A DNA stretch of 12,426 bases. Source: Candidatus Moraniibacteriota bacterium (GTDB lineage: Bacteria; Patescibacteriota; Minisyncoccia; Moranbacterales; GCA-2747515). Below the pieces are notes generated by a model. The model saw only the letters and a program-made list of their open reading frames with translations. It searched no databases and was not told the origin of the DNA. A program made the position numbers and the translations under genes. Shown in pieces: positions 12,396 to 12,426 of the stretch. The DNA lies in contig JAUVJK010000023.1 of NCBI GenBank assembly GCA_030592425.1, forward strand, positions 1 through 12,426, given 5' to 3'. The number at the start of each line of letters is the position of its first letter. The first letter of the stretch is position 1.

Positions 12396-12426
12396 AAAGC
12401 TTGATTTAATTCAAGCTTTCTTTTTG
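12396..12426 (+). terminator. Rho-independent terminator after the DUF2207 gene
   Basis: AAAGCTTGA (12396-12404) pairs perfectly with TCAAGCTTT (12411-12419) around the six-base loop TTTAAT. C and five T follow at the window edge. Confidence 0.85.

Noticed and set aside
1..12426. UGA recoding (code 25) in this genome
   Set aside because: Complete, family-length genes are obtained with the standard code and no in-frame TGA is found; reading TGA as glycine does not repair the broken thioredoxin.

Overview
The window is a compact, moderately AT-rich bacterial segment with every recognisable gene on the + strand. Several features suggest a member of the Candidate Phyla Radiation (Patescibacteria, Parcubacteria-like), although there is no rRNA or marker gene here to prove it. 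These are short genes with tight spacing, a mix of Shine-Dalgarno-led and near-leaderless starts, a single-domain malic enzyme, small membrane proteins, a DUF2207 protein ending in a glycine run plus Ser-Trp, and a MacA/MacB-like exporter with no outer-membrane partner. The standard bacterial code fits: no intact gene has an in-frame TGA. The twelve intact genes end in TAA (6) or TAG (6) and none in TGA.

Layout. 1-995: a lipoprotein gene with a strong terminator. 1004-1917: a small overlapping operon of a Cro/C1-type helix-turn-helix regulator, a short one-helix protein interrupted by a single in-frame TAG, and a four-helix membrane protein. 1955-3905: an exported thiol-redox block made of a membrane-anchored thioredoxin, a CcdA-type electron carrier, and the wreck of a DipZ/TlpA-like thioredoxin that has lost its CxxC segment. 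3909-5301: malic enzyme with its own promoter, an unusual seven-base-period repeat before its start, and a terminator. 5323-6049: an exported L,D-transpeptidase with its own promoter-like element and terminator. 6092-10602: a periplasmic-adaptor-like protein, an ABC ATPase and two tandem MacB/FtsX-type permeases. 10614-12426: a DUF2207 membrane protein driven by an extended -10 promoter just ahead of its ATG, then a repeat patch and a strong terminator.

How the parts may work together. The thioredoxin and CcdA would carry reducing power across the membrane. The neighbouring L,D-transpeptidase, an exported enzyme with a catalytic Cys and four further cysteines in its mature part, is a plausible client. 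The adaptor, ATPase and two different permeases look like one asymmetric exporter, or a mechanotransmission-type ABC complex with one nucleotide-binding protein and two membrane partners. The only gene-free stretch longer than 300 bases is 3471-4008. It holds the broken thioredoxin gene, a promoter-like element and the repeat.

The most unusual signals are not genes. They are (1) a strong excess of GATC, produced largely by a context rule in which Ile is ATC after a codon ending in G and ATT otherwise; (2) degenerate repeats of 7-9 base period in intergenic and predicted 5' leader DNA, with one GACTTT family in opposite orientation on either side of the ABC/DUF2207 block; and (3) a conserved-looking overlapping reading frame with a single internal TAG.
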